NCBI GenBank assembly: GCA_045863055.1
Contig: BTUW01000007.1
Coordinates: 1 to 64,000, forward strand
DNA from: UTCHB3 sp008363265
GTDB lineage: Bacteria; Bacteroidota; Ignavibacteria; Ignavibacteriales; Ignavibacteriaceae
DNA: 64,000 nt
Reading direction: 5' to 3'
Both the position numbers and the translations under genes were made by a program. A model generated the notes under the pieces. It was not told the origin of the DNA, searched no databases, and worked only from the letters and a program-made list of their open reading frames with translations. How positions within the stretch are numbered: position 1 is the stretch's first letter; each line of letters opens with the position of its first letter. Below are positions 44,282 to 52,565 of this stretch, piece by piece.

Positions 44282-44960
44282 CATTATCAGCGCGGTTCCC
44301 GATTTCTTTGACGGGCCGCTAACCTCGAGTATCATAAAAAGGGGACAGAACAAGGAAAAGGTTGAGATCCACGTCCACAATCTGCGGGACCATGCCTACG
44401 ACAAGCACCGGATGATCGACGATAAAGCATTTGGCGGCGGGGCCGGGATGGTTCTAAAAGTTGAGCCTTTTTTTGATATTATTGAGAAGCTGAAAAGCGA
44501 AAGAGATTATGATGCCGTTGTCTTCACTGCTCCGCACGGTAAGATATACGACCAGCAGGATGCCAACCGGTACTCGCTGATGAAGAACATAATGATAATA
44601 TGCGGGCACTACAAAGGGATCGACGACAGGGTACGTCTGGCGTTTGCCACGGATGTGGTATCGATCGGAAATTTTGTGTTAACCGGCGGTGAACTGCTGG
44701 CGATGGTGATGGTCGATTCGATAGTCAGGCTTATACCGGGAGTACTTAACGACAGTGAATCGGCCTTGGACGATTCATTTCAGGATGGCGATATGATTGG
44801 CGCGCCATGCTACACGCGGCCCGCGGAATACAAAGGGATGAAAGTACCCGAAGTGTTGCTGCAGGGGGACCATGGAAAGGTTAAAGCGTGGAGAGAAGAG
44901 CAATCGAAAAGTTTAACAGAGATTTGGAAAAAGATAAACAAGATTGGAGCACAGGTATGA
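44265..44960 (+). CDS. trmD: tRNA (guanine-37-N1)-methyltransferase
   Basis: TrmD adds a methyl from SAM to G37 of tRNAs reading CNN-type codons and prevents frameshifting. The 231-residue SPOUT protein has DKHRMIDDKAFGGGAGMV, CGHYKGIDDRVR near 110 and IGNFVLTGGELLAM near 130 (the SAM knot) and DDSFQDGD. ATG 44271 is an equal alternative start. Confidence 0.96.
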   Translation: MTMRIDIISAVPDFFDGPLTSSIIKRGQNKEKVEIHVHNLRDHAYDKHRMIDDKAFGGGAGMVLKVEPFFDIIEKLKSERDYDAVVFTAPHGKIYDQQDANRYSLMKNIMIICGHYKGIDDRVRLAFATDVVSIGNFVLTGGELLAMVMVDSIVRLIPGVLNDSESALDDSFQDGDMIGAPCYTRPAEYKGMKVPEVLLQGDHGKVKAWREEQSKSLTEIWKKINKIGAQV

Positions 44961-45304
44961 AAAGCCTATATGATTTTATCCCTGAGGAGAAGAGAACCGA
45001 TTTTGCCGAGTTCAATATCGGTGACAGGGTCAGGGTACACGTAAGGGTTATCGAGGGTGACAAAGAGAGAATCCAGCCTTTCGAAGGCGATGTCATCGGT
45101 ATTAAAGGTAGCCTCGAGAACAAGACCTTTACTGTACGCAAGATCTCCAGTGGTGTCGGTGTAGAGAGGATTTTCCCTTTCAACTCACCTAAAGTAGCCA
45201 AAGTTGAGCGTATCAGAGAAGGAAAGATCCGCAGAGCGAAACTTTACTATCTCAGAGAGCTTTCCGGTAAAGCCGCTAAGATCAAAGACAAAAACTTACG
45301 CTAA
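44957..45304 (+). CDS. rplS: Ribosomal protein bL19
   Basis: The 115-residue product starts at ATG 44957, which overlaps the trmD stop (TGA 44958-44960). An earlier in-frame ATG at 44888 would add 23 non-conserved residues. FNIGDRVRVHVRVIEGDKER, RIQPFEGDVIGIKG, ERIFPFNSPKV and RRAKLYYLRELSGKAAKIK are the bL19 core. It completes the standard rpsP-rimM-trmD-rplS order. Confidence 0.96.
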   Translation: MKSLYDFIPEEKRTDFAEFNIGDRVRVHVRVIEGDKERIQPFEGDVIGIKGSLENKTFTVRKISSGVGVERIFPFNSPKVAKVERIREGKIRRAKLYYLRELSGKAAKIKDKNLR

Positions 45305-45329
45305 GCGCAAACCAACAGTTTTGGATAAT

Positions 45330-45368
45330 GGCTGCCGCGGCATGATCCGGGGCAGCCTCTTTTTTTCT
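45330..45368 (+). terminator. Rho-independent terminator after rplS
   Basis: GGCTGCC (45330-45336) pairs with GGCAGCC (45351-45357), 14-base loop, then CTCTTTTTTTCTTT. The T run ends three bases or less before the next ATG (45371), leaving no space for a promoter or ribosome-binding site between. Confidence 0.85.
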
Positions 45369-45370
45369 TT

Positions 45371-46126
45371 ATGAAACTTGGAATATCACCGAACATCCTC
45401 ACAGGGATGTTTTCTACTTTTTTAAAGAGCCGACTCGGGTGTGAAATAATCTTCATGCCAGTTTCTAAACTTCCGGATGCTGTGAAGAACAGGGAAGTGG
45501 ATATAGCTCTGATTCCTCCGCTCGACCTCCACACGGGAGGCGATTTCTGCGTTTCCGGTAGCTTCGGCATAGTTACCGAAGAAGTTTTTTCGAACAACTT
45601 CCTTTACTTTAAGCCGGGTGAAAAAGATGTTCAGGAGATCACGATGAAGGGCGACATTTCATTTCATGATATGACCCTCCTCCGGGTTATCTTCAAAGAG
45701 CTGTACAGCAGTGACCCTAAACTGGTAACCTACGACGGCGACATTCACCATGTAAGCAACCTCCTTGTTGCGGGTGATGATAATTACCTCACCGGCAGAT
45801 ACGAGCTGGGCATGAACATCGTAGAAGAAGCGGTTGAGTGTCTCAACTTTCCCCTGATCAACTACATTCTTATCTCATCGCGGGAAGAAATTCTTGAGGC
45901 AGTACATCGCAAGGTTAAACAGATGAACGACGACCTCTTCAACTTCGGCAGCGAGTACCTCTCCACAACCGGCATATCTGAAAGAACGCTCGAGCATCTC
46001 TCATCAAATCTGCACCACCTCTCATTTGAACTGAACGACGAGATCCTCGAAAATCTCACAAGCCTGATCTCAACACCCTACTACTATAATTTTACAGAGG
46101 ATATTCCGGAATACACTCTTGTTTAA
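45371..46126 (+). CDS. MqnA-like substrate-binding-fold protein
   Basis: The 251-residue product begins MKLGISPNILTGMFSTF and contains REVDIALIPPLDL near 40, GSFGIVTEEVF and FELNDEILENL. The layout recalls MqnA/MqnD periplasmic-binding-like enzymes of the futalosine pathway, where MqnA dehydrates chorismate. The D-(I/V)-A-L-I-P segment is shared, but the typical V-x-x-x-N-x-x-P start is changed to S-P-N-I-L, so I rate the assignment as tentative. No other menaquinone gene is in the window. The start abuts the rplS terminator, with no visible ribosome-binding site; readthrough may be needed. Its stop overlaps a heptamer repeat array. Confidence 0.5.
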   Translation: MKLGISPNILTGMFSTFLKSRLGCEIIFMPVSKLPDAVKNREVDIALIPPLDLHTGGDFCVSGSFGIVTEEVFSNNFLYFKPGEKDVQEITMKGDISFHDMTLLRVIFKELYSSDPKLVTYDGDIHHVSNLLVAGDDNYLTGRYELGMNIVEEAVECLNFPLINYILISSREEILEAVHRKVKQMNDDLFNFGSEYLSTTGISERTLEHLSSNLHHLSFELNDEILENLTSLISTPYYYNFTEDIPEYTLV

Positions 46127-46383
46127 GTGTGAAATGTGAACTGTGAACTGTGAAGTCTTTTGAAGTGTGAACTATGAACTGTGAACTGTGAAGTACCGTG
46201 AAGAAGGCTGAAGGATGAAGGCTGAAGGCGGTAGCCCGCTTTGGTCGGCGATATATTGTAGCACCGTGTGTCAGCGCGGTGAACAATTTAAAAATAAAAA
46301 ACCGGACTGAATCAGCCCGGTTTCAAAAATCTGTACAACTACAAACTGACTACTTCACAGTTCATAGTTCACAGTTCACACTT
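46125..46383. repeat. Heptamer arrays forming a 33-bp inverted repeat
   Basis: Two left copies of a roughly 32-33-base unit, 46125-46156 and 46163-46195, consist of heptamers such as GTGAACT, ATGAACT and TGTGAAC. The unit returns inverted at 46351-46383: its reverse complement matches 46163-46195 at 31 of 33 positions, differing only in the order of one GTGAAC and one ATGAAC heptamer. Between them lie GGCTGAA heptamers (46206-46226), a small hairpin near 46262-46281 and a terminator. No coding sequence is seen. The right copy ends three bases before the serA stop codon. Function unknown. Confidence 0.8.
46291..46323 (-). terminator. Terminator for the add-hutU-serA operon
   Basis: AACCGGACTGA (46300-46310) and TCAGCCCGGTT (46312-46322) form a stem with one mismatch. 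Read on the minus strand it is followed by TTTTTTATTTTTA, so it works best for serA; on the plus strand only TTTC follows. Confidence 0.8.
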
Positions 46384-46385
46384 CC

Positions 46386-47576
46386 CTAAACTTCCACATG
46401 TGAAAGGTTAATGATCTCAGGGATGTTTCTGATTTCTTCGAGGGTATCGTGGCTAAGGGGTTGTTTCAGTTTGATGGTGCATTTAGCAACCAGACCACCG
46501 GCGAAAATCTCATTCTCAACTTCTTCGATGTTAACATTGTCTTTTTTCATCACGTTCAGGATCGAGGCGATAACGCCAGGTTTGTCGTAGTGCTTAACCA
46601 CGAGCTGGTAGTGCGACTCTTCCCAACGGGCTTTGTTAACCCAGTGAGCGATCACGCCGCTGTTGATGTAACCTTTGATGATGTTAACTGTTTCTTCAGC
46701 CACGGCATCCTGAGCCTGCTCGGTTGAGGCGCCGATGTGGTGTGTAACATAGATGTTTTTGTTGTTCATCAGTTTTGATGATACCTCACCGGCTTTTCCC
46801 TCAGGTTCACCGACAAATACATCAAGACCGCAGAAGATGTTCTTCTCTTCGATCGCTTCGAGGAGGGCATCTTCATCGATCACTTCAGCTCTGGATGTGT
46901 TGATGAGGATACTGTTCGGTTTCATCAGTTTGAACATGTCGCGGTTGAAGAGTTTTCTTGTACCGTCGGTCAGGGGGAGGTGGATCGTTATGATATCGAG
47001 TATCGGGAGTATCTTTTCCATCTCTGAAAATTCCTTCACGCCGTAACCTTCAACGCGTGAAATATCCTTCGCGTAGACGTTCATGCCGAAAGCGGTTGCC
47101 CTTGCGGCGACTTCCTTACCGATGTTACCGAATCCGATGATTCCAAGGTTCTTGCCGAAAATTCCCTGAGCCTTCGAGTAGACACCCTTGTTCCAGACAC
47201 CATTTCTGAAGTCGGCAACGTTATCAGGAATCTTTCTGTCGATCGCTACCATGAGTCCTACAGCCAGTTCAGCGACCGCGATTGAGTTCTTGCCGGGGCA
47301 GTTGGCTACGTAAACGCCTTTTTTGTTGGCTGCGGAGGTATTGATGTTATTCACACCCGCACCCGCGCGGATTATCAGGTTCAGTTTATCGGCCGCGTTA
47401 ATGGCTTCTTCACTTACCTTGGTTGACCGGACAACTATAATATCGACGTCTTTCGCGGCGGCAGGGATGTCGCTTTCGCCAAGTTTGGGTTGATAGCTGA
47501 CTTCGATACCCTGTTCGGTCAGTTTATTGATATACTTTTCGGGGAACTGATCAGCAATTAATACTTTCAGTGACAT
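46386..47576 (-). CDS. serA: D-3-phosphoglycerate dehydrogenase
   Basis: SerA oxidises 3-phosphoglycerate to start serine synthesis, using NAD. The 396-residue product has VRSTKVSEEAI and GVNNINTSAA, then GIIGFGNIGKEVA near 145. INTSRAEVIDEDALLEAI (catalytic R), DVF-x-x-EP and the histidine in THHIGAST complete the catalytic set. An ACT regulatory domain is at about 325-396 (YDKPGVIASILNVMKK) and is expected to bind serine. The long type-1 middle domain is absent. Serine would feed the PLP synthase elsewhere in the window. It is the last gene of the add operon. Confidence 0.93.
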   Translation of the reverse strand: MSLKVLIADQFPEKYINKLTEQGIEVSYQPKLGESDIPAAAKDVDIIVVRSTKVSEEAINAADKLNLIIRAGAGVNNINTSAANKKGVYVANCPGKNSIAVAELAVGLMVAIDRKIPDNVADFRNGVWNKGVYSKAQGIFGKNLGIIGFGNIGKEVAARATAFGMNVYAKDISRVEGYGVKEFSEMEKILPILDIITIHLPLTDGTRKLFNRDMFKLMKPNSILINTSRAEVIDEDALLEAIEEKNIFCGLDVFVGEPEGKAGEVSSKLMNNKNIYVTHHIGASTEQAQDAVAEETVNIIKGYINSGVIAHWVNKARWEESHYQLVVKHYDKPGVIASILNVMKKDNVNIEEVENEIFAGGLVAKCTIKLKQPLSHDTLEEIRNIPEIINLSHVEV

Positions 47577-47589
47577 GATCTACTCCATA

Positions 47590-49257
47590 TTATTTATTTA
47601 TCATAGGTATATTGACCGATTTGGTCCGGGCGTTATCAATTGCCCTTTCGTAACCGGCGTCAGCGTGTCTTACGATGCCCATACCGGGATCGGAAGTAAG
47701 GACGCGCTGAATTCTGGCAGCTGCTTCGGGCGTTCCGTCGGCAACGATCACCATTCCCGCATGGATGGAGTTTCCGATACCGACGCCACCACCGTGGTGC
47801 ACTGATATCCATGAAGCGCCATTCACAGCGTTAATAAGAGCATTAAGTATCGGCCAGTCGGCAATAGCATCACTGCCGTCCTTCATTGCTTCTGTTTCAC
47901 GATAGGGGGAAGCGACCGATCCGCAATCGAGGTGGTCGCGCCCGATAACTATCGGAGCTTTAACTTTTCCTTCAGCCACAAGCTGATTGAATATCAATCC
48001 CATTTTAGCACGTTCGCCGTAGCTCAGCCAGCATATCCTAGAGGGGAGACCCTGGAAGTGTACCTTTTTACGGGCCATCTCGAGCCAGTTGTGAAGCGAC
48101 TTGTTCTCAGGGAATGCGGCTTTTACAGCCTCATCGGTGGTGTAAATATCTTCAGGATCACCCGAGAGGGCAGCCCAACGGAACGGACCGTTCCCGTCGC
48201 AGAAGAGTGGACGGATATACTCCGGTACGAAGCCGGCGATATCGAAGGCATTTTCGACCCCGTTGGCTTTGGCTTCACCACGGATGTTATTTCCGTAGTC
48301 GAAAGTGACAGAGCCGCGTTTCTGGAACTCGAGCATCGCTTTAAGGTGGACAACAATGGTCTCCTTCGCCAGTTCGATGTATTTGTCCGGGTCGCTCTTT
48401 CTGAGGGCAACAGCTTCATCGAACGACATACCCATCGGCACGTAGCCGTTCAGGGTGTCGTGAGCCGAGGTCTGATCGGTAACAATATCCGGGATAATAT
48501 TTCTTTTTAAGAGTTCAGGCAACAATTCTGCTGCATTTCCCACGAGACCGACCGAAACATTGGCACCGTTTTCTTTGGCTTCGAGCACGATTTTTATGGC
48601 TTCGTCGAGGTCTTCGGTGAGAATATCGATATAGCCGGTATCGATCCGTTTCTGGATGCGTGAGCGGTCGACATCGATCCCGAGGAAAGTTGCACCATTC
48701 ATCGTTGCAGCAAGGGGCTGTGCACCGCCCATACCACCGAGACCGGAAGTGAGGAGGAGTTTACCTTTAAGTGATCCGCCGAATTTCTGGCGTGCACATT
48801 CGGCAAAGGTTTCATATGTACCCTGCAAAATACCCTGGGTGCCGATGTATATCCAGCTGCCGGCGGTCATCTGGCCGTACATTGTAAGTCCGAGTGCCTC
48901 AAGTCTCCGGAATTCATCCCACGTGCCCCAGCGGGGAATGAGCATTGAATTCGAGATCAGAACGCGGGGGGCATCAGGATGACTTTTAAAGATTGCCACA
49001 GGTTTGCCCGATTGAACGAGCAGGGTCTCATCATTTTCCAGCTCTTGCAGGGAGCGGATGATCGCATCGTAGGATTCCCAGTTTCGGGCTGCTTTACCCT
49101 TACCGCCGTAAACGATAAGCTCAGCCGGATTTTCCGCCACTTCCGGGTCGAGGTTGTTCATCAGCATGCGCATGGCAGCTTCCTGAACCCAGCCTTTGCA
49201 ATGAAGGGTCGAACCGTGGGGGGCCCTGATGATCCTGTCTTCTTTTATCATGATCAC
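47590..49257 (-). CDS. hutU: Urocanate hydratase
   Basis: HutU hydrates urocanate to imidazolonepropionate in histidine breakdown, using tightly bound NAD. The 555-residue protein is the family's usual length. It has APHGSTLHCKGWVQEAAMRM, the nucleotide-binding GLGGMGGAQPLA near 170, DQTSAHDTLNGY, RDHLDCGSVASPYRETE with the active-site cysteine region, and HHGGGVGIG near 515. HutH, HutI and HutG/F are not in the window. It lies four bases into the preceding 113-residue gene, so coupled. Confidence 0.96.
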   Translation of the reverse strand: MIMIKEDRIIRAPHGSTLHCKGWVQEAAMRMLMNNLDPEVAENPAELIVYGGKGKAARNWESYDAIIRSLQELENDETLLVQSGKPVAIFKSHPDAPRVLISNSMLIPRWGTWDEFRRLEALGLTMYGQMTAGSWIYIGTQGILQGTYETFAECARQKFGGSLKGKLLLTSGLGGMGGAQPLAATMNGATFLGIDVDRSRIQKRIDTGYIDILTEDLDEAIKIVLEAKENGANVSVGLVGNAAELLPELLKRNIIPDIVTDQTSAHDTLNGYVPMGMSFDEAVALRKSDPDKYIELAKETIVVHLKAMLEFQKRGSVTFDYGNNIRGEAKANGVENAFDIAGFVPEYIRPLFCDGNGPFRWAALSGDPEDIYTTDEAVKAAFPENKSLHNWLEMARKKVHFQGLPSRICWLSYGERAKMGLIFNQLVAEGKVKAPIVIGRDHLDCGSVASPYRETEAMKDGSDAIADWPILNALINAVNGASWISVHHGGGVGIGNSIHAGMVIVADGTPEAAARIQRVLTSDPGMGIVRHADAGYERAIDNARTKSVNIPMINK

Positions 49258-49595
49258 TTGTCCTGAAAATATTTGGAAACGAGTTTCGAATATTGCCCTT
49301 CGAGCTGTTTTAAGAAGAATTTTTTGAAGAACCCGGCTTTTGCCAACTGCTTTCTGAGGTGCTGCTGGTTTGCCACGATCATATTCTTTAGGGCAAAATA
49401 TTCATCTTTGGTAAACTTCACGGAATCAGAACTGCTCACCTTCTCAAGAATGGTGGAGAGGAGCCTGTTCTGTTTTACCATGTTCACATCCTGGCTTCCC
49501 TCAGTCTGTTTCACGGCCTGCTTAACAAACTGGAGGACAACTTTCTTGTCGGTCTTGTCAAAATCCAGATTATAATTTCTAAGAGCTATTTTCAT
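49254..49595 (-). CDS. Small basic helical protein between add and hutU
   Basis: I do not recognise this 113-residue product. It starts MKIALRNYNLDFDKTDKK, is rich in lysine and glutamine, and looks mostly helical (QFVKQAVKQTEG, ILEKVSSSDSV, HLRKQLAKAGFFKKFFLKQL). There is no signal peptide, membrane helix or cysteine. It begins six bases after the add stop and overlaps the hutU start by four, so all are one transcript. A cytosolic accessory role is possible but nothing more can be said. Confidence 0.7.
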   Translation of the reverse strand: MKIALRNYNLDFDKTDKKVVLQFVKQAVKQTEGSQDVNMVKQNRLLSTILEKVSSSDSVKFTKDEYFALKNMIVANQQHLRKQLAKAGFFKKFFLKQLEGQYSKLVSKYFQDK

Positions 49596-49601
49596 GTTTT
49601 C

Positions 49602-50693
49602 CTAAAGTTTAAGTGATGTCAGGGTGTTTCTCATCTCAAGGTAACCGGGCTTAATCACGTCGTAGATAAGGCGGATCCGGTCGTTGTGATGGATAAATGC
49701 TGATTTCATCGCGTTAATAGTGATCTTCTCAACGTCGTCAAGATTCAGATCAAATGTCTGGACAGCTGTTACGAACTCTTTCGTCATTGTCGTATCGCTC
49801 ATCAGGCAGTTATCGGTGTTGACGGTCACCCTGAACTTGTTTTTGTAGAGGATCTTGAAGGGGTGCTTCTCGAGTGATTCAACCGCTCCTGTATGAACGT
49901 TGCTGAGGAGGCAGCATTCGATCGGAATTCTTTTGTCGAGCACATACTGGGCAAGGTCGCCCATTCCTTTTACCGTCTCGCCGTCTTCATCGAGGATCAT
50001 GTCTTCTATGAGCCGTGTGCCGTGGCCGATCCTGTGAGCACCGCACCATTGAATAGCCTGCCAGATCGACTCTTTGCCAAAGGCTTCACCGGCGTGAATG
50101 GTAATATTGAAATTCTCACGCTGGATGTACTGGAAAGCCTCGATATGCTTCTTTGGGGGGTAACCGCCTTCTTCGCCCGCGAGGTCGAACCCGACAACTC
50201 CCCTGTCTCTGAAGTTAACGGCGAGTTCCGCTATCTCGAGTGTGTCTTTCATGTTGCGCATGCCGCAAAGGAGAAGGCCGCACTCGACCTTGAATTGCTC
50301 TTTCCCCTCCTCGAGTCCCTCGAGAACTGCTGCCACCACGTCGTCCATGTAGAGTCCGCGTTGGGTGTGGAAAACCGGAGCGAACCTGATCTCAACGTAA
50401 CAGACACCGTCTTTATACATGTCTTCCATCATTTCGAAGGCCACACGTTTCAGCGCTTCGCGGGTTTGCATCACCGCGCAGGTGTGCTCGAAACCCTGGA
50501 GGTATTCAACAAGGTTGCCTTTGTTTGCTCCGCGGTGGAACCATTTTCTCAGTTCTTCGGGATCTTTGGTGGGTAATTTGGTGTAGTTTATTTCTTCGGC
50601 CAGTTCAATAATGGTTTCAGGCCTGAGGGTGCCGTCAAGGTGTTCGTGCAGAAGCACTTTGGGCACCGATTTGATGATCTCTTCCGTTGTCAA
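49602..50693 (-). CDS. add: Adenosine deaminase
   Basis: The 363-residue amidohydrolase deaminates adenosine to inosine. Zinc ligands and catalytic residues are HEHLDGTLRP near 17 (with the expected H-x-H), HAGEAFGKES near 200 with the catalytic glutamate, HRIGHG near 221 and NTDNCLMS near 297. This matches the ADA/AMPD family and its usual length. First gene of the operon; its adenosine substrate could come from AhcY. A related aminodeoxyfutalosine deaminase activity cannot be excluded. Confidence 0.92.
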   Translation of the reverse strand: MTTEEIIKSVPKVLLHEHLDGTLRPETIIELAEEINYTKLPTKDPEELRKWFHRGANKGNLVEYLQGFEHTCAVMQTREALKRVAFEMMEDMYKDGVCYVEIRFAPVFHTQRGLYMDDVVAAVLEGLEEGKEQFKVECGLLLCGMRNMKDTLEIAELAVNFRDRGVVGFDLAGEEGGYPPKKHIEAFQYIQRENFNITIHAGEAFGKESIWQAIQWCGAHRIGHGTRLIEDMILDEDGETVKGMGDLAQYVLDKRIPIECCLLSNVHTGAVESLEKHPFKILYKNKFRVTVNTDNCLMSDTTMTKEFVTAVQTFDLNLDDVEKITINAMKSAFIHHNDRIRLIYDVIKPGYLEMRNTLTSLKL

Positions 50694-50714
50694 GAAAAAC
50701 CTCTTTTTAAATAT

Positions 50715-50745
50715 GAAATTTATCTATAAAATCGGTGAAAATCAA
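50715..50745 (-). promoter_or_regulatory. Bacteroidota-type promoter for add
   Basis: On the minus strand TTG (50745-50743) is followed after 20 bases by TAAATTTC (50722-50715), a seven-of-eight match to TAnnTTTG. The predicted start near 50708 gives a leader of about 15 bases to the ATG at 50693. Confidence 0.4.
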
Positions 50746-50859
50746 TTTTTTCGGATGGGTGGATCAATAAAGGTTTGGGTAAAAATCTGTAAATCTTGTA
50801 TATGCAATGATTTCTCAGTAATTTAAACGACCTTAAATTTTGAAATTTGGAGAAACTAG

Positions 50860-52026
50860 ATGAAAAAGATCAACATACTTTTTTCAGGCCTGATCCTTCT
50901 CGGACTCATGCTATCAGGATATCAGTGTTCTTCGGCTGAGATGTCGAGCGCAAAACTTTATATTCAGCAGAAGAACTGGGATAAAGCGGCGGAATCGCTG
51001 AACAAAGAAATTTCCAAGAACCCCAAAAGCGATGAAGCTTACTATCTCCTGGGCCTGATCAGCAAGGAAAAGGAAGACATCAAGGGAATGGTTGAGAACT
51101 TCAACAAATCCCTCGGGATCAGCAGTAAATACAAAAACGAAATAGATATTCTTACCCAGAATTCATGGGCTGAAGCTTTTAACGGCGGTGTGGCAAACTA
51201 CAACAAGGCTGCTCAGTCGAAATCAAAAGACACTACAGCCATGTTCCTCGATAAAGCCCTCGAGAAATTCAACACTGCCATCTTCCTTGAGCCTGATTCG
51301 CTCGAAGCATACAAGATCGCATCGATGATCTACCTTAACAAGGGTGAAAATGATAAAGCGATCCCGATCCTCGAGAAGATCGTCGAGAAAAAAGGCTCAG
51401 ACTACGCTTATGCTCAGCTCGCCGAAATTTACATTAAGAAAGGTGAGGTAAAGAACAATTCCTACAAAGCCAGCAAGAACGCAGCTGACAGTGTTGCCGC
51501 GCAGAAGGATTTCACAAAGGCTCTCGATATAGCGAAGAAGGGTCTTAATGTTCATCCCGGTAACGAAAACCTGCTTCAGTCGCTCGCAAGCATCTACGGT
51601 TTCCTGAACCAGGCTGAAGAGGGTGCCGCCCTGTTCGAAGGTGAAGTAAAAAAGAATCCGAACAACAAGCTCAGCAGGCTCTATTACGGTATCTTCCTCA
51701 CAAACATTCAGAACTACACAGGAGCTGTTACCGAGTTCGCTGAAGTTATCAAACTTGATCCGAACTTCTTCGAAGCTTACTATTATGAAGGTTTCGCATA
51801 TTACAACTGGGGTCTTACCATCCTTAAAAAAGCTGACGCCAACAAGGAAGACGGAAGGCCTGAAGCCAATCCTAAATTTGAAAAATGCGTTGAAAACCTG
51901 AAGGTATACACCGAAAAAGCTCCTAAAGAGAGAAAAGGTTACGACCTCCTCTTCAAGGCTTATTCAAGGTTGAGCAAGACCAAAGAAGCTGAGGAAATTC
52001 AGAAGATATTAATGGAAATGAAGTAA
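50860..52026 (+). CDS. Exported TPR protein, possible lipoprotein
   Basis: The 388-residue product has an N-terminal hydrophobic signal (KINILFSGLILLGLMLSGY) followed by Cys23; the lipobox G-Y-Q-C is not canonical, so lipid attachment is uncertain. Several tetratricopeptide units are visible: LYIQQKNWDKAAESLNKEIS, SDEAYYLLGLISKEKEDIKG, KFNTAIFLEPDSLEAYKIAS, KAIPILEKIVEKKG and others to the end. TPR arrays bind partners. The adjacent DUF3467 and T9SS genes give no firm clue to its job. Confidence 0.8.
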   Translation: MKKINILFSGLILLGLMLSGYQCSSAEMSSAKLYIQQKNWDKAAESLNKEISKNPKSDEAYYLLGLISKEKEDIKGMVENFNKSLGISSKYKNEIDILTQNSWAEAFNGGVANYNKAAQSKSKDTTAMFLDKALEKFNTAIFLEPDSLEAYKIASMIYLNKGENDKAIPILEKIVEKKGSDYAYAQLAEIYIKKGEVKNNSYKASKNAADSVAAQKDFTKALDIAKKGLNVHPGNENLLQSLASIYGFLNQAEEGAALFEGEVKKNPNNKLSRLYYGIFLTNIQNYTGAVTEFAEVIKLDPNFFEAYYYEGFAYYNWGLTILKKADANKEDGRPEANPKFEKCVENLKVYTEKAPKERKGYDLLFKAYSRLSKTKEAEEIQKILMEMK

Positions 52027-52027
52027 A

Positions 52028-52363
52028 ATGAATCAGAATCCGAAGGATCCTGCAGTTCCACAGCAGCAGCAATTGAACGTTGAACTTGGTGAGAAGGAAG
52101 CGGAAGGTATATACTCGAACCTCGCTTTCATAACCCACTCACCGGCGGAGTTCGTTATCGATTTCACCCGGATACTTCCCGGGGTTCAGAAAGCCAAAGT
52201 GATGTCGCGGATAATCACGACACCGCAGCATGCCAAGATGCTGCTTCGGGCTCTGGCCGATAACATTGAGAAATATGAAACCCGCTTCGGTGAGATCAAC
52301 GTTGATTTCCCGCAGGAGCAACAGTTCGGATTCCCTCCCCCACGGACTGAAAAGTTCAATTAG
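52028..52363 (+). CDS. DUF3467 family protein
   Basis: The 111-residue product has a glutamine-rich start, then GIYSNLAFITHSPAEFVIDF and a helix TPQHAKMLLRALADNIEKYE, which is the DUF3467 pattern (N-x-x-x-I-x-H-x-x-x-E-F-x-x-D-F). The family has no established function. It begins one base after the TPR gene and ends in a proline-rich tail. A terminator follows. Confidence 0.85.
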   Translation: MNQNPKDPAVPQQQQLNVELGEKEAEGIYSNLAFITHSPAEFVIDFTRILPGVQKAKVMSRIITTPQHAKMLLRALADNIEKYETRFGEINVDFPQEQQFGFPPPRTEKFN

Positions 52364-52375
52364 AAGTCTTAAAAT

Positions 52376-52405
52376 AAAGGCTGCCTGCAACAAGGCAGCC
52401 TTTAT
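52376..52405 (+). terminator. Rho-independent terminator after the DUF3467 gene
   Basis: AAAGGCTGCCT (52376-52386) pairs perfectly with AGGCAGCCTTT (52393-52403), six-base loop, with a short T-rich tail. Confidence 0.88.
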
Positions 52406-52565
52406 TGTTAGCTGCATCACCAATTCTTACAAAATCGTTATATAATGATAAAATAATCTTGCTTTTAGCGGATTAAATATTAAATTCATGTTTGATATTT
52501 CAAACACTTTAATAGCACCGTTTCTCCGGAATTTTTAATCACATCATCATCTTTAGGAGTACAAA

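Noticed and set aside
46163..46383. Transposon with terminal inverted repeats
   Set aside because: The heptamer-made arms and interior hold no coding sequence, and no target duplication is seen at the ends; a repeat array is the simpler description, so it is reported only as a repeat.
49893..50576. A 227-codon plus-strand frame opposite add
   Set aside because: Shadow of the adenosine deaminase gene, which has all its catalytic motifs.
52490..52505. GTTTGA-TATT-TCAAAC hairpin upstream of the 52566 gene
   Set aside because: Six pairs in AT-rich DNA are expected by chance often; no associated element.
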